Positions 34,356 through 47,872 of a stretch of DNA of 64,000 nt are shown here, in pieces (position 1 is the stretch's first letter; every line of letters begins with the position of its first letter). The DNA lies in contig NC_134701.1 of the NCBI RefSeq assembly GCF_043290135.1, positions 8,276,001-8,340,000 of the forward strand, written 5' to 3'. The notes under the pieces were generated by a model that was given only the letters and a program-made list of their open reading frames with translations, had not been told where the DNA came from and ran no database searches. Origin of the DNA: Rhipicephalus microplus. Lineage: Eukaryota; Arthropoda; Arachnida; Ixodida; Ixodidae. The position numbers and the translations under genes are program-made.

Positions 34356-35395
34356 CTACTACTTTTACTTTTACATAAGCTGGATTTATACGGTGTACGA
34401 GGTGTTGCTTTAGACTTGCTCGACTCATATCTAAGCGAAAGGAAACAATACGTGTGCATAAACAATTTTTCTTCGGTGACTAAACCAAATTCTCTGGAGT
34501 GCCTCAGGGCAGTATTTTAGGTCCATTCCTGTTTAATTTGTATATAAATGATATTGTAAACATAGACCCTTCAGCAAAATTCGTTATTTATGCGGACGAT
34601 ACAAGCGTATTTTTTGCACATAACGATACTGACCAGTTGATTCAAAAAGGAAATAATATATTAGAGAAGATATATAAGTGGGCATGTTCCAATGGACTAT
34701 TAATAAATGCGGAAAAAACCAAAGCGGTTATATTTCGAGCAAAAGGCAAGCAGGAACAAGTAAGTTCTCCGCTCTATCTTAATAACAGTCTGATTGAAAT
34801 AGTTGACAATGTCAAAACATTAGGTATCGTATTTTCAAACAACATGCTATGGGATGCACAAGTAGAGCAGGTGGCAACAAAAACGGCACGTGTACTTGGT
34901 ATAATTTATCGCAACAATTATCTACTTCCAATAAAAACAATACTTATTATTTATCATTCCTTATTTATGTCCTATGTAAACTATTGCTTTATAGTATGGG
35001 GTGACACAACACAAACAAATATTGAGAAGCTTACTAGACTTCAAACTAGATTTCTGAAAATTATTGCTAAGAAAGAACCATATCAATCAGTTATGTACAT
35101 GCAACAAAAATATAAACTAATCAGTTTTCAAAATCTTTACAGTTACAACATTTGTAGGACTATAAAAAAAGAGCTGAAGCAAAAAACTGTACTATCTGAC
35201 TTAGCCAACCTGCAATCTTCGGAAAATAAATATGATACCCGTAAGCATAACCTCTGGTTAATACCACGATCACGCACAAAGTATGGTGACCAAATGGTAC
35301 GCAGTGTTATTCCCAGAATGTTGAATTATTTAAGCAGCAATGACGTAAATATAGAAACCATGACCACAAAAAATATTGCATCTCTTTTCTTATAA
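34347..35395 (+). pseudogene. LINE reverse transcriptase fragment, frameshifted (copy 2)
   Basis: Same C-terminal RT fragment as copy 1, but one T is missing near 34,494 (TCTCTGG against TCTCTTGG), just before the GVPQGS motif, so the frame is broken there. The downstream part, with YADD at 34,589-34,600, stays open to the TAA at 35,395. Amino-acid differences from copy 1 are few: S to I just before YADD, V to E, V to A and L to I. The retained openness reflects recent duplication, not selection for function. Confidence 0.85.
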
Positions 35396-35734
35396 ATTGT
35401 ATTATGATGAAATCTACCCTTTTGTATCCGTTTGACCTCTTATGTATTTTTCAACACATGTATACACAGCCTCTTCAAGATACTGATGTTTTGTTCTTCT
35501 ATTCGTAGGAACTGTTGTATCCTGTTTACGTTCAGATTATGTAATTATTTTATTCCCAATAGCATGGGAATTTCTGTACATTATGCTTTTGTTCTCATTT
35601 GTATGCCACTGCTTGTGACCCATTTATTTTTAGGTAGCGGGAGCTAGTCAAGCTGTTTTAATGCAGCTTTTACTCCCGCCATCCTTCATGTTGTACCAGA
35701 CATAAAAAATAAAGATTCAATTCAATTCAATTCA
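35396..35734 (+). other. LINE 3' UTR with nested hairpin and tail (copy 2)
   Basis: The hairpin arms are unchanged from copy 1: GCGGGAG at 35,637-35,643 with CTCCCGC at 35,673-35,679, and AAGCTG at 35,650-35,655 with CAGCTT at 35,664-35,669. AATAAA is at 35,708-35,713. One G-to-A change lies just before it. Confidence 0.7.
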
Positions 35735-38700
35735 CCCGGTGGTGGTGCGGCGCTTTTTTTCTTCGCGCTGATAGCTTTGAAGATATGTTCTGATGGTGGT
35801 GAGAGTAGAGCAAGACTGTCTCCGTGGCGCAATGGGCTAGTGCGATCGGCTGTTAACCAAAAGGTTGGAGTATCGAGCCCTCCCGGGAGTGGTGTGTCGC
35901 TTTTTTCTTTGCGCTGATAGCTCTGAAGATATGTTCTGATGGTGGTGAGAGTGGAGTAGGACTATCTCCGTGGCGCAATTGGCTAGCGCGATTTCGTTGT
36001 TAACCGAAAGGTTGGAGGTTTGAGCCCACCCGGTGGTGGTGCGGCGCTTTTTTTTCTTTGCGCTGATAGCTTTGAAGTTACGTTCTGATGGTGGTGAGAG
36101 TGGAGCAAGACTGTCTCCGTGGCGCAATGGGCTAGCGTGATCGGCTGTTAACCGAAAGGTTGGAGTTTTGAGCCCTCCCGGGAGTGGTGTGTTGCTTTTT
36201 TCTTTGCGGTAATAGCTTTGAAGATATGTTCTGATGGTGGTGAGAGTGGAGCAGGACTGTCTTCGTGGCGCAATTGGCTAGCGCGATCGGCTGTTAACCG
36301 AAAGGTTGGAGGTTCGAGCCCACCCGGTGTTGGTGCGGCGCTTTTTTTTCTTTGGTCTAGCTCTGAAGAAATGTTCTGACGGTGGTGAGAGTGGAGCAGG
36401 ACTGTCCCCGTGGCGCAATTGGCTAGCGCGATCGGCTATTAACCGAAAAGTTGGAGGTTCCAGCCGTCCCGGGTGGGCTGTGTTGCTTTTTTTATTGCGC
36501 TGATAGCTTTGAAGATATTTTCTGATGGTGGTGAGAGTGGAGCACGATTGTCTCCATGGCGCAATTGGCTAGCGCGATCGGCTGTTAACCGAAAGGTTGG
36601 AGGTTCGAGCCCACCCGGTGGTGGTGCGGCGCTTTTTTTTCTTAGGGCTGATAGCTTTGAAGATATGTTTTATTGTGGTGAGAGTGGAGCAGGACTGTCT
36701 CCGTGGCGCAATCGGCCAGCGCGATCGGCTGTTAACCGAAAAGTTGGAGGTTCGAGCCCTCCCGGGAGTGGTGTGTTGCTTTTTTCTTTCCGCTGATAGC
36801 TTTGAAGATGTGTTCTGATGGTGGTGAGAGTGGAGCACGACTGTCTCCGTGGCGCAATTGGCTAGCGCGATCGGCTGTTAACCGAAAGGTTGGAGGTTCG
36901 AGCCCACCCAGTGGTGGTGCGGCGCTTTTGTTTTTTTGGGCTGATAGCTTTGAAGATATGTTCTGATGGTGGTGAGAGGGGAGCAAGACTGTCTCCGTGG
37001 CGCATTGGGCTAGCGCGATCGGCTGTTAACCGAAAGGTTGGAGTTTCGAGCTCTCCCGGGAGGGGTGTGTGGCTTTTTTTCTTTGCGCTGATAGCTTTGA
37101 AGGTATGTTCTGACGGTGGTGAGAGTGGAGCACGACTGTCTCCGTGGCGCAATTGGTTAGCGCGATCGGCTGTTAACCGAAAGGTTGGAGGTTCGAGCCC
37201 TCCCGGTGGTGGTGCGGCGCTTTTTTTTCTGTGGGCTGATAGCTTTGAAGATATGTTCTGATGGTGGTGAGAGTGGAGCAGGACTGTCTCCGTGGCGCAA
37301 TTGGCTAGCGCGATCGGCTGTTAACCGAAAGATTGGAGGTTCGAGCCCACGCGGTGGTGGTGCAGCGCTTTTTCTTCTTTGGGCTGATAGCTTTGAAGGT
37401 ATGTTCTGACGGTGGTGAGAGTGGAGCAGGACTGTCTCCGTGGCGCAATTGGCTAGCGCGATCGGCTGTTAACCGAAAAGTCGGAGGTTTGAGCCCACCC
37501 GGTGGTGGTGTGGCGCTTTTTTTCTTTGGGCTGATAGCCTTGAAGATATGTTCTGATGGTGGTGAGAGTGGAGCTGGACTGTCTCCGTGGCGCAATTGGC
37601 TTGCGCGATCGGCTGTTAACCGAAAGGTTGAGGGTTCAGCCCACCCGGTGGTGGTGCGGCGCTTTTTTTCTTCGCGCTGATAGCTTTGAAGATATGTTCT
37701 GATGGTGGTGAGAGTAGAGCAAGAATTTCTCCGTGGCGCAATGGGCTAGTGCGATCGGCTGTTAACCAAAAGGTTGGAGTATCGAGCCCTCCCGGGAGTG
37801 GTGTGTTGCTTTTTTCTATGCGCTGATAGCTCTGAAGATATGTTCTGATGGTGGTGAGAGTGGAGTAGGACTATCTCCGTGGCGCAATTGGCTAGCGCGA
37901 TTTCGTTGTTAACCGAAAGGTTGGAGGTTTGAGCCCACCCGGTGGTGGTGCGGCGCTTTTTTTTCTTTGCGCTGATAGCTTTGAAGTTATGTTCTGATGG
38001 TGGTGAGAGTGGAGCAAGACTGTCTCCGTGGCGCAATGGGCTAGCGTGATCGGCTGTTAACCGAAAGGTTGGAGTTTTGAGCCCTCCCGGGAGTGGTGTG
38101 TTGCTTTTTTCTTTGCGGTAATAGCTTTGAAGATATGTTCTGATGGTGGTGAGAGTGGAGCAGGACTGTCTTCGTGGCGCAATTGGCTAGCGCGATCGGC
38201 TGTTATCCGAAAGGTTGGAGGTTTGAGCCCACCCGGTGGTGGTGCGGCGCTTTTTTTTTCTTTGGGGTGATAGCTCTGAAGAAATGGTCTGACTGTGGTG
38301 AGAGTGGACTGTCTCTGTGGCGCAATTGGCTAGCGCGATCGGCTGTTAACCAAAAGGTCGGAGGTTCGAGCCTACCGGGTGGTGGTGCGGCGCTTTTTTT
38401 CTTTGGGCTGAAAGATTTGAAGACATGTTATGATGGTGGTGAGAGTGGAGCAGGACTGTCTCCGTGGCGCAATAGGCTAGCGCGATCGGCTGTTAACCGA
38501 AAGGTTGGAGGTTCGAGCCCACCCGGTGGTGGTGCGGCGCTTTTTTTTCTTTGTGCTGATAGCTTTGAAGATATGTTCTGATGGTGGTGAGAGTGAAGCA
38601 GGACTGTCTTCGTGGCGCAATTGGCTAGCGCGATTGGCTGTTAACCGAAAGGTTGGAGTTTCGAGCCCTCCCAGGAGTGGTGTGTTGCTTTTTTCTTTGC

Positions 38701-41700
38701 GCTGATAGCTCTGAAGATATGTTCTGATGGTGGTGAGAGTGGAGTAGGACTATCTCCGTGGCGCAATTGGCTAGCGCGATTTCGTTGTTAACCGAAAGGT
38801 TGGAGGTTTGAGCCCACCCGGTGGTGGTGCGGCGCTTTTTTTTCTTTGCGCTGATAGCTTTGAAGATATGTTCTGATGGTGGTGAGAGTGGAGCAGGACT
38901 GTCTTCGTGGCGCAAATGGCTAGCGCGATCGGCTGTTATCCGAAAGGTTGGAGGTTTGAGCCCACCCGGTGGTGGTGCGGCGCTTTTTTTTCTTTGGGGT
39001 GATAGCTCTGAAGAAATGGTCTGACTGTGGTGAGAGTGGACTGTCTCTGTGGCGCAATTGGCTAGCGCGATCGGCTGTTAACCAAAAGGTCGGAGGTTCG
39101 AGCCTACCGGGTGGTGGTGCGGCGCTTTTTTTCTTTGGGCTGAAAGCTTTGAAGACATGTTATGATGGTGGTGAGAGTGGAGCAGGACTGTCTCCGTGGC
39201 GCAATAGGCTAGCGCGATCGGCTGTTAACCGAAAGGTTGGAGTTTCGAGCCCACCCGGTGGTGGTGCGGCGCTTTTTTTTCTTTGGACTGATAGCTTTGA
39301 AGATATGTTCTGATGGTGGTGAGAGTGGAGCAGGACTGTCTCCGTGGCGCAATTGGCTAGCGCAATCGGCTGTTAACCGAATCGTCGGAGGTTCGAGCCC
39401 ACCCGGTGGTGGTGTGGCGCTTTTTTTTCTTTGGGCTGATAGCTTTGAAGATATGTTCTGATGGTGGTGTGAGTGGAGCTGGACTGTCTCCGTGGCGCAA
39501 TTGGCTTGCGCGATCGGCTGTGAACCGAAAAGTTGGAGGTTCGAGCCCACCCGGTGGTGGTGCGGCGCTTTTTTTTCTTTGCGCTGATAGCTTTCAAGAT
39601 ATGTTCTGATGGTGGTGAGAGTAGAGCAAGACTGTCTTCGTGGCGCAATGGGCTAGCACGATTGGCTGTTAACCGAAAGGTTGGAGTTTCGAGCCCTCCC
39701 GGGAGTGGTGTGTTGCTTTTTTCTTTGCGCTGATAGCTTTGAAGATATGTTCTGATGGTGGTGAGAGTGGTGCAGGACTATCTCCGTGGCGCAATTGGCT
39801 AGCGCAATTTCGTTGTTAACCGAAAGGTTGGAGGTTGGAGCCCACCCAGTGGTGGTGCGGCGCTTTTTTTTCTTTGCGCTGCTAGCTTTGAAGATATGTT
39901 CTGATTGTGGTGAGAGTGGAGCAAGACTGTCTCCATGGCGCAATGGGCTAGCGCGATTGGGTGTTAACCGAAAGGTTGGAGTTTCGAGCCCTCCCGGGTG
40001 TGGTGTGTTGCTTTTTTCTTTGCGGTAATAGCTTTGAAGATATGTTCTGATGGTGGTGAGAGTGGAGCAGGACTGTCTTCGTGGCGCAATTGGCTAGCGC
40101 GATCGGCTGTTATCCGAAAGGTTGGAGGTTTGAGCCCACCCGGTGGTGGTGCGGCGCTTTTTTTTCTTTGGGGTGATAGCTCTGACGAAATGGCCTGACG
40201 GTGGTGAGAGTGGAGCAGGACTGTCTCCGTGGCGCAATGGGCTAGCGCGATCGGCTGTTAACCGAAAGGTTGGAGGTTCGAGCCCACCCGGTGTTGGTGC
40301 GGCGCTTTTTTTTCTTTGATCTAGCTCTGAATAAATGTTCTACGGTGGTGAGAGTGGAGCAGGACTGTCCCCGTGGCGCAATTGGCTAGCACGATCGGCT
40401 ATTAACCGAAAAGTTGGAGGTTCCAGCCGTCCCGGGTGGGCTGTGTTGCTTTTTTTATTGCGCTGATAGCTTTGAAGATATTTTCTGATGGTGGTGAGAG
40501 TGGAGCACGATTGTCTCCATGGCGCAATTGGCTAGCGCGATCGGCTGTTAACCGAAAGGTTGGAGGTTCGAGCCCACCCGGTGGTGGTTCGGCGCTTTTT
40601 TTTTCTTAGGGCTGATAGCTTTGAAGATATTTTTATTGTGGTGAGAGTGGAGCAGGACTGTCTCCGTGGCGCAATTGGCCAGCGCGATCGGCTGTTAACC
40701 GAAAAGTTGGAGGTTCGAGCCCTCCCGGGAGTGGTGTGTTGCTTTTTTCTTTGCGCTGATAGCTTTGAAGATGTGCTCTGATGGTGGTGAGAGTGGAGCA
40801 CGACTGTCTCCGTGGCGCAATTGGCTAGCGCGATCGGCTGTTAACCGAAAGGTTGGAGGTTCGAGCCCACCCAGTGGTGGTGCGGCGCTTTTGTTTTTTT
40901 TGGGCTGATAGCTTTGAAGATATGTTCTGATGGTGGTGAGAGGGGAGCAAGACTGTCTCCGTGGCGCATTGGGCTAGCGCGATCGGCTGTTAACCGAAAG
41001 GTTGGAGTTTCGAGCTCCCCCGGGAGGGGTGTGTGGCTTTTTTTCTTTGCGCTGATAGCTTTGAAGTATGTTCTGACGGTGGTGAGAGTGGAGCACGACT
41101 GTCTCCGTGGCGGAATTGGTTAGCGCGATCGGCTGTTAACCGAAAGGTTGAGGGTTCAGCCAACCCGGTGGTGGTGCGGCGCTTTTTTTCTTCGCGCTGA
41201 TAGCTTTGAAGATATGTTCTGATGGTGGTGAGAGTAGAGCAAGACTGTCTCCGTGGCGCAATGGGCTAGTGCGATCGGCTGTTAACCAAAAGGTTGGAGT
41301 ATCGAGCCCTCCCGGGAGTGGTGTGTTGCTTTTTTCTATGCGCTGATAGCTCTGAAGATATGTTCTGATGGTGGTGAGAGTGGAGTAGGACTATCTCCGT
41401 GGCGCAATTGGCTAGCGCGATTTCGTTGTTAACCGAAAGGTTGGAGGTTTGAGCCCACCCGGTGGTGGTGCGGCGCTTTTTTTTCTTTGCGCTGATAGCT
41501 TTGAAGTTATGTTCTGATGGTGGGGAGAGTGGAGCAAGACTGTCTCCGTGGCGCAATGGGCTAGCGTGATCGGCTGTTAACCGAAAGGTTGGAGTTTTGA
41601 GCCCTCCCGGGAGTGGTGTGTTGCTTTTTTCTTTGCGGTAATAGCTTTGAAGATATGTTCTGATGGTGGTGAGAGTGGAGCAGGACTGTCTTCGTGGCGC

Positions 41701-43324
41701 AATTGGCTAGCGCGATCGGCTGTTATCCGAAAGGTTGGAGGTTTGAGCCCACCCGGTGGTGGTGCGGCGCTTTTTTTTCTTTGGGGTGATAGCTCTGAAG
41801 AAATGGTCTGACTGTGGTGAGAGTGGACTGTCTCTGTGGCGCAATTGGCTAGCGCGATCGGCTGTTAACCAAAAGGTCGGAGGTTCGAGCCTACCGGGTG
41901 GTGGTGCGGCGCTTTTTTTCTTTGGGCTGAAAGCTTTGAAGACATGTTATGATGGTGGTGAGAGTGGAGCAGGACTGTCTCCGTGGCGCAATAGGCTAGC
42001 GCGATCGGCTGTTAACCGAAAGGTTGGAGTTTCGAGCCCACCCGGTGGTGGTGCGGCGCTTTTTTTTCTTTGGACTGATAGCTTTGAAGATATGTTCTGA
42101 TGGTGGCGAGAGTAGAGCATGACTGTCTCCGTGGCGACATTGGCTAGCGCGATCGGCTGTTAACCGAAAGGTTGGACTTTCGAGCCCTCCCGGGAGAGGT
42201 GTGTTGCTTGTTTTCTTTGCGCTGATAGCTTGGAAGATATGTTCTGATGGTGGTGAGACTGGAGCACGACTGTCTCCGTGGCGCAGTTCGCTAGCGCGAT
42301 CGGCTGTTAACGGAAAGGTTGGAGGTTCGAGCCCACCCGGTGGTGGTGCGGCGCTTTTTTTTCTTTGTGCTGATAGCTTTGAAGATATGTTCTGATGGTG
42401 GTGAGAGTGAAGCAGGACTGTCTCCGTGGCGCAATTGGCTAGCGCGATTGGCTGTTAACCGAAAGGTTGGAGTTTCGAGCCCTCCCAGGAGTGGTGTGTT
42501 GCTTTTTTCTTTGCGCTGATAGCTCTGAAGATATGTTCTGATGGTGGTGAGAGTGGAGTAGGACTATCTCCGTGGCGCAATTGGCTAGCGCGATTTCGTT
42601 GTTAACCGAAAGGTTGGAGGTTTGAGCCCACCCGGTGGTGGTGCGGCGCTTTTTTTTCTTTGCGCTGATAGCTTTGAAGATATGTTCTGATGGTGGTGAG
42701 AGTGGAGCAGGACTGTCTTCGTGGCGCAATTGGCTAGCGCGATCGGCTGTTATCCGAAAGGTTGGAGGTTTGAGCCCACCCGGAGGTGGTGCGGCGCTTT
42801 TTTTTCTTTGGGGTGATAGCTCTGAAGAAATGGTCTGACTGTGGTGAGAGTGGACTGTCTCTGTGGCGCAATTGGCTAGCGCGATCGGCTGTTAACCAAA
42901 AGGTCGGAGGTTCGAGCCTACCGGGTGGTGGTGCGGCGCTTTTTTTCTTTGGGCTGAAAGCTTTGAAGACATGTTATGATGGTGGTGAGAGTGGAGCAGG
43001 ACTGTCTCCGTGGCGCAATAGGCTAGCGCGATCGGCTGTTAACTGAAAGGTTGGAGTTTCGAGCCCACCCGGTGGTGGTGCGGCGCTTTTTTTTCTTTGG
43101 ACTGATAGCTTTGAAGATATGTTCTGATGGTGGTGAGAGTGGAGCAGGACTGTCTCCGTGGCGCAATCGGCTAGCGCAATCGGCTGTTAACCGAATCGTC
43201 GGAGGTTCGAGCCCAACCGGTGGTGGTGTGGCGCTTTTTTTTCTTTGGGCTGATAGCTTTGAAGATATGTTCTGATGGTGGTGTGAGTGGAGCTGGACTG
43301 TCTCCGTGGCGCAATTGGCTTGCG

Positions 43325-46300
43325 CGATCGGCTGTGAACCGAAAAGTTGAGGTTCGAGCCCACCCGGTGGTGGTGCGGCGCTTTTTTTTCTTTGCGCTGA
43401 TAGCTTTCAAGATATGTTCTGATGGTGGTGAGAGTAGAGCAAGACTGTCTTCGTGGCGCAATGGGCTAGCACGATTGGCTGTTAACCAAAAGGTTGGAGT
43501 TTCGAGCCCTCCCGGGAGTGGTGTGTTGCTTTTTTCTTTGCGCTGATAGCTTTGAAGTTATGTTCTGATGGTGGTGAGAGTGGTGCAGGACTATCTCCGT
43601 GGCGCAATTGGCTAGCGCGATTTCATTGTTAACCGAAAGGTTGGAGGTTGGAGCCCACCCAGTGGTGGTGCGGCGCTTTTTTTTCTTTGCGCTGCTAGCT
43701 TTGAAGATATGTTCTGATTGTGGTGAGAGTGGAGCAAGACTGTCTCCATGGCGCAATGGGCTAGCGCGATTGGCTGTTAACCGAAAGGTTGGAGTTTCGA
43801 GGCCTCCCGGGTGTGGTGTGTTGCTTTTTTCTTAGCGGTAATAGCTTTGAAGATATGTTCTGATGGTGGTGAGAGTGGAGCAGGACTGTCTTCGTGGCGC
43901 AATTGGCTAGCGCGATCGGCTGTTATCCGAAAGGTTGGAGGTTTGAGCCCACCCTGTGGTGGTGCGGCGCTTTTTTTTCTTTGGGGTGATAGCTCTGAAG
44001 AAATGGTCTGACGGTGGTGAGAGTGGAGCACGACTGTCTCTGTGGCGCAATTGGCTAGCGCGATCGGCTGTTAACCGAAAGGTTGGAGGTTCGAGCCCAC
44101 CCGGTGTTGGTGCGGCGCTTTTTTTTCTTTGGTCTAGCTCTGAAGAAATGTTCTGACGGTGGTGAGAGTGGAGCAGGACTGTCCCCGTGGCGCAATTGGC
44201 TAGCGCGATCGGCTAATTACCGAAAAGTTGGAGGTTCCAGCCGTCCCGGGTGGGCTGTGTTGCTTTTTTTATTGCGCTGATAGCTTTGAAGATATTTTCT
44301 GATGGTGGTGAGAGTGGAGCACGATTGTCTCCATGGCGCAATTGGCTAGCGCGATCGGCTGTTAACCGAAAGGTTGGAGGTTCGAGCCCACCCGGTGGTG
44401 GTTCGGCGCTTTTTTTTCTTAGGGCTGATAGCTTTGAAGATATGTTTTTTTGTGGTGAGAGTGGAGCAGGACTGTCTCCGTGGCGCAATTGGCCAGCGCG
44501 ATCGGCTGTTAACCGAAAAGTTGGAGGTTCGAGCCCTCCCAGGAGTGGTGTGTTGCTTTTTTCTTTGCGCTGATAGCTTTGAAGATGTGTTCTGATGGTG
44601 GTGAGAGTGGAGCACGACTGTCTCCGTGGCGCAATTGGCTAGCGCGATCGGCTGTTAACCGAAAGGTTGGAGGTTCGAGCCCACCCAGTGGTGGTGCGGC
44701 GCTTTTGTTTTTTTGGGCTGATAGCTTTGAAGATATGTTCTGGTGGTGGTGAGAGGGGAGCAAGACTATCTCCGTGGCGCATTGGGCTAGCGCGATCAGC
44801 TGTTAACCGAAAGGTTGGAGTTTCGAGCTCTCCCGGGAGGGGTGTGTGGCTTTTTTCCTTTGCGCTGATAGCTTTGAAGGTATGTTCTGACGGTGGTGAG
44901 AGTGGAGCACGACTGTCTCCGTGGCGCAATTGGTTAGCGCGATCGGCTGTTAACCGAAAAGTTGGAGGTTCGAGCCCTCCCAGGAGTGGTGTGTTGCTTT
45001 TTTCTTTGCGCTGATAGCTTTGAAGATGTGTTCTGATGGTGGTGAGAGTGGAGCACGACTGTCTCCGTGGCGCAATTGGTTAGCGCGATCGGCTGTTAAC
45101 CGAAAGGTTGGAGGTTCGAGCCCTCCCGGTGGTGGTGCGGCGCTTTTTTTTCTGTGGGCTGATAGCTTTGAAGATATGTTCTGATGGTGGTGAGAGTGGA
45201 GCAGGACTGTCTCCGTGGCGCAATTGGCTAGCGCGATCGGCTGTTAACCGAAAGATTGGAAGTTCGAGCCCACGCGGTGGTGGTGAAGCGCTTTTTCTTC
45301 TTTGGGCTGATAGCTTTGAAGGTATGTTCTGACGGTGGTGAGAGTGGAGCAGGACTGTCTCCGTGGCGCAATTGGCTAGCGCGATCGGCTGTTAACCGAA
45401 AAGTCGGAGGTTTGAGCCCACCCGGTGGTGGTGTGGCGCTTTTTTTCTTTGGGCTGATAGCCTTGAAGATATGTTCTTATGGTGGTGAGAGTGAAGCAGG
45501 ACTGTCTCCGTGGCGCAATTGGCTAGCGCGATTTCGTTGTTAACCGAAAGGTTGGAGGTTTGAGCCCACCCGGTGGTGGTGCGGCGCTTTTTTTTCTTTG
45601 CGCTGATAGCTTTGAAGTTATGTTCTGATGGTGGTGAGAGTGGAGCAAAACTGTCTCCGTGGCGCAATGGGCTAGCGTGATCGGCTGTTAACCGAAAGGT
45701 TGGAGTTTCGAGCCCTCCCGGGAGTGGTCTGTTGCTTTTTTCTTTGCGGTAATAGCTTTGAAGATATGTTCTGATGGTGGTGAGAGTGGAGCAGGACTGT
45801 CTTCGTGGCGCAATTGGCTAGCGCGATCGGCTGTTATCCGAAAGGTTGGAGGTTTGAGCCCACCCGGTGGTGGTGCGGCGCTTTTTTTTCTTTGGGGTGA
45901 TAGCTCTGAAGAAATGGTCTGACTGTGGTGAGAGTGGACTGTCTCTGTGGCGCAATTGGCTAGCGCGATCGGCTGTTAACCGAAAGGTTGGAGTTTCGAG
46001 CCCACCCGGTGGTGGTGCGGCGCTTTTTTTTCTTTGGACTGATAGCTTTGAAGATATGTTCTGATGGTGGTGAGAATAGAGCATGACTGTCTCCGTGGCG
46101 CAATTGGCTAGCGCGATCGGCTGTTAACCGAAAGGTTGGACTTTCGAGCCCTCCCGGGAGAGGTGTGTTGCTTCTTTTCTTTGCGCTGATAGCTTGGAAG
46201 ATATGTTCTGATGGTGGTGAGAGTGGAGCACGACTGTCTCCGTGGCGCAGTTCGCTAGCGCGATCGGCTGTTAACCGAAAGTTGGAGGTTTGAGCTCACC

Positions 46301-47872
46301 CGGTGGTGGTGCGGCGCTTTTTTTTCTTTCCGCTGATAGCTTTGAAGATATGTTCTGATGGTGGTGAGAGTGGAGCAGGACTGTCTTCGTGGCGCAATTG
46401 GCTAGCGCAATCGGCTGTTATCCGAAAGATTGGAGGTTTGAGCGCACCCGGTGGTGGTGCGGCGCTTTTTTTTCTTTGGGGTGATAGCTCTGAAGAAATG
46501 GTCTGACGGTGGTGAGAGTGGACTGTCTCTGTAGCGCAATTGGCTAGCGCGATCGGCTGTTAACTGAAAGGTTGGAGGTTCGAGCCCACCCGGTGGTGGT
46601 GCGGCGCTTTTATTTGTTTGGTCTGATAGCTTTGAAGATATGTTCTGATGGTGATGAGAGTGGAGCAGGACTGTCTCCGTGGCGCAATTGGCTAGCGCAA
46701 TCGGCTGTTAACCGAAAGATTGGAGGTTCGAGCCCACGCGGTGGTGGTGCGGCTCTTTTTCTTCTTTGGGCTGATAGCTTTGAAAGTATGTTCTGACGGT
46801 GGTGAGAGTGGAGCAGGACTGTCTCCGTGGCGCAATTGGCTAGCGCGATCGGCTGTTAACCGAAAAGTCGGAGGTTTGAGCCCACCCGGTGGTGGTGTGG
46901 CGCTTTTTTTTCTTTGGGCTGCTAGCCTTGAAGATATGTTCTGATGGTGGTGAGAGTGGAGCTGGACTGTCTCCGTGGCGCAATTGGCTTGCGCGATCGA
47001 CTGTTAACCGAAAGGTTGATGGTTCAGCCCACCCGGTGGTGGTGCGGCGCTTTTTTTTTCTTCGCGCTGATAGCTTTGAAGATATGTTCTGATGGTGGTG
47101 AGAGTAGAGCAAGACTGTCTCTGTGGCGCAATGGGCTAGTGCGATTGGCTGTTAACCGAAAGGTTGGAGTTTCGAGCCCTCCCGGGAGTGGTGTGTTGCT
47201 TTTTTACTTGCGCTGATAGCTTTGAAGATATGTTCTGATGGTGGTGAGAGTGGAGTAGGACTATCTCCGTCCCGCAATTGGCTAGCGCGATTTTGTTGTT
47301 AACCGAAAGGTTGGAGCTTTGAGCCCACCCGGTGGTGGTGCGGCGCTTTTTTTTCTTTGCGCTGATAGCTTTGAAGTTATGTTCTGATGGTGGTGAGAGT
47401 GGAGCAAGACTGTCGCCGTGGCGCAATGGGCTAGCGTGATCGGCTGTTAACCGAAAGGTTGGAGTTTCGAGCCCTCCCGGGAGTGGTGTGTTGCTTTTTT
47501 CTTTGCGGTAATAGCTTTGAAGATATGTTTTGATGGTGGTGAGAGTGGAGCAGGACTGTCTTCGTGGCGCAATTGGCTAGCGCGATCGGCTGTTATCCGA
47601 AAGGTTGGAGGTTTGAGCCCACCCGGTGGTGGTGCGGCGCTTTTTTTTCTTTGGGGTGATAGCTCTGAAGAAATGGTCTGACTGTGGTGAGAGTGGACTG
47701 TCTCTGTGGCGCAATTGGCTAGCGCGACCGGCTGTTAACCTAAAGGTCGGAGGTTCGAGCCTACCGGGTGGTGGTGCGGCGCTTTTTTTCTTTGGGCTGA
47801 AAGCTTTGAAGTCATGTTATGATGGTGGTGAGAGTGGAGCAGGACTGTCTCCGTGGCGCAATAGGCTAGCGC
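43325..47872 (+). repeat. Higher-order repeat, 4,548-bp unit, copy 1
   Basis: About 31 monomers repeated immediately downstream at a constant offset of 4,548 bp. Rare private changes are shared by both copies, such as GAAGTTCGAGCC, GGTGAAGCGC and GTGATGAGAG. The constant offset means almost no indels since duplication, so it is probably one of the youngest events in the window. Confidence 0.85.

Larger units (their letters stand above)
34346..35734 (+). mobile_element. 5'-truncated LINE, copy 2 (duplicated with its flanks)
   Basis: Same truncation point, same 3' end and same flanking monomers as copy 1, 11,369 bp upstream. I count only a handful of substitutions and one single-base deletion across ~1.39 kb. 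Identical junctions show it was copied with the satellite and did not insert independently. The interrupted monomer starts at 34,284. Confidence 0.88.
29746..40967 (+). repeat. Large tandem duplication, unit 2 (contains LINE copy 2)
   Basis: Direct copy of unit 1, ~11.2 kb, starting with the monomers that open unit 1 at ~16,607. The offset to unit 1 is 11,224 bp before one extra monomer near 33 kb, 11,369/11,368 bp across the LINE and 11,223 bp after one monomer is lost near 38.5 kb. The LINE and both its junctions are included. Confidence 0.75.

Noticed and set aside
34346..35734. Second, independent LINE insertion at the same kind of site
   Set aside because: The truncation point, the inverted repeat at the 5' junction, the tail length and the flanking monomers are all the same as in copy 1, so segmental duplication is the simpler explanation.
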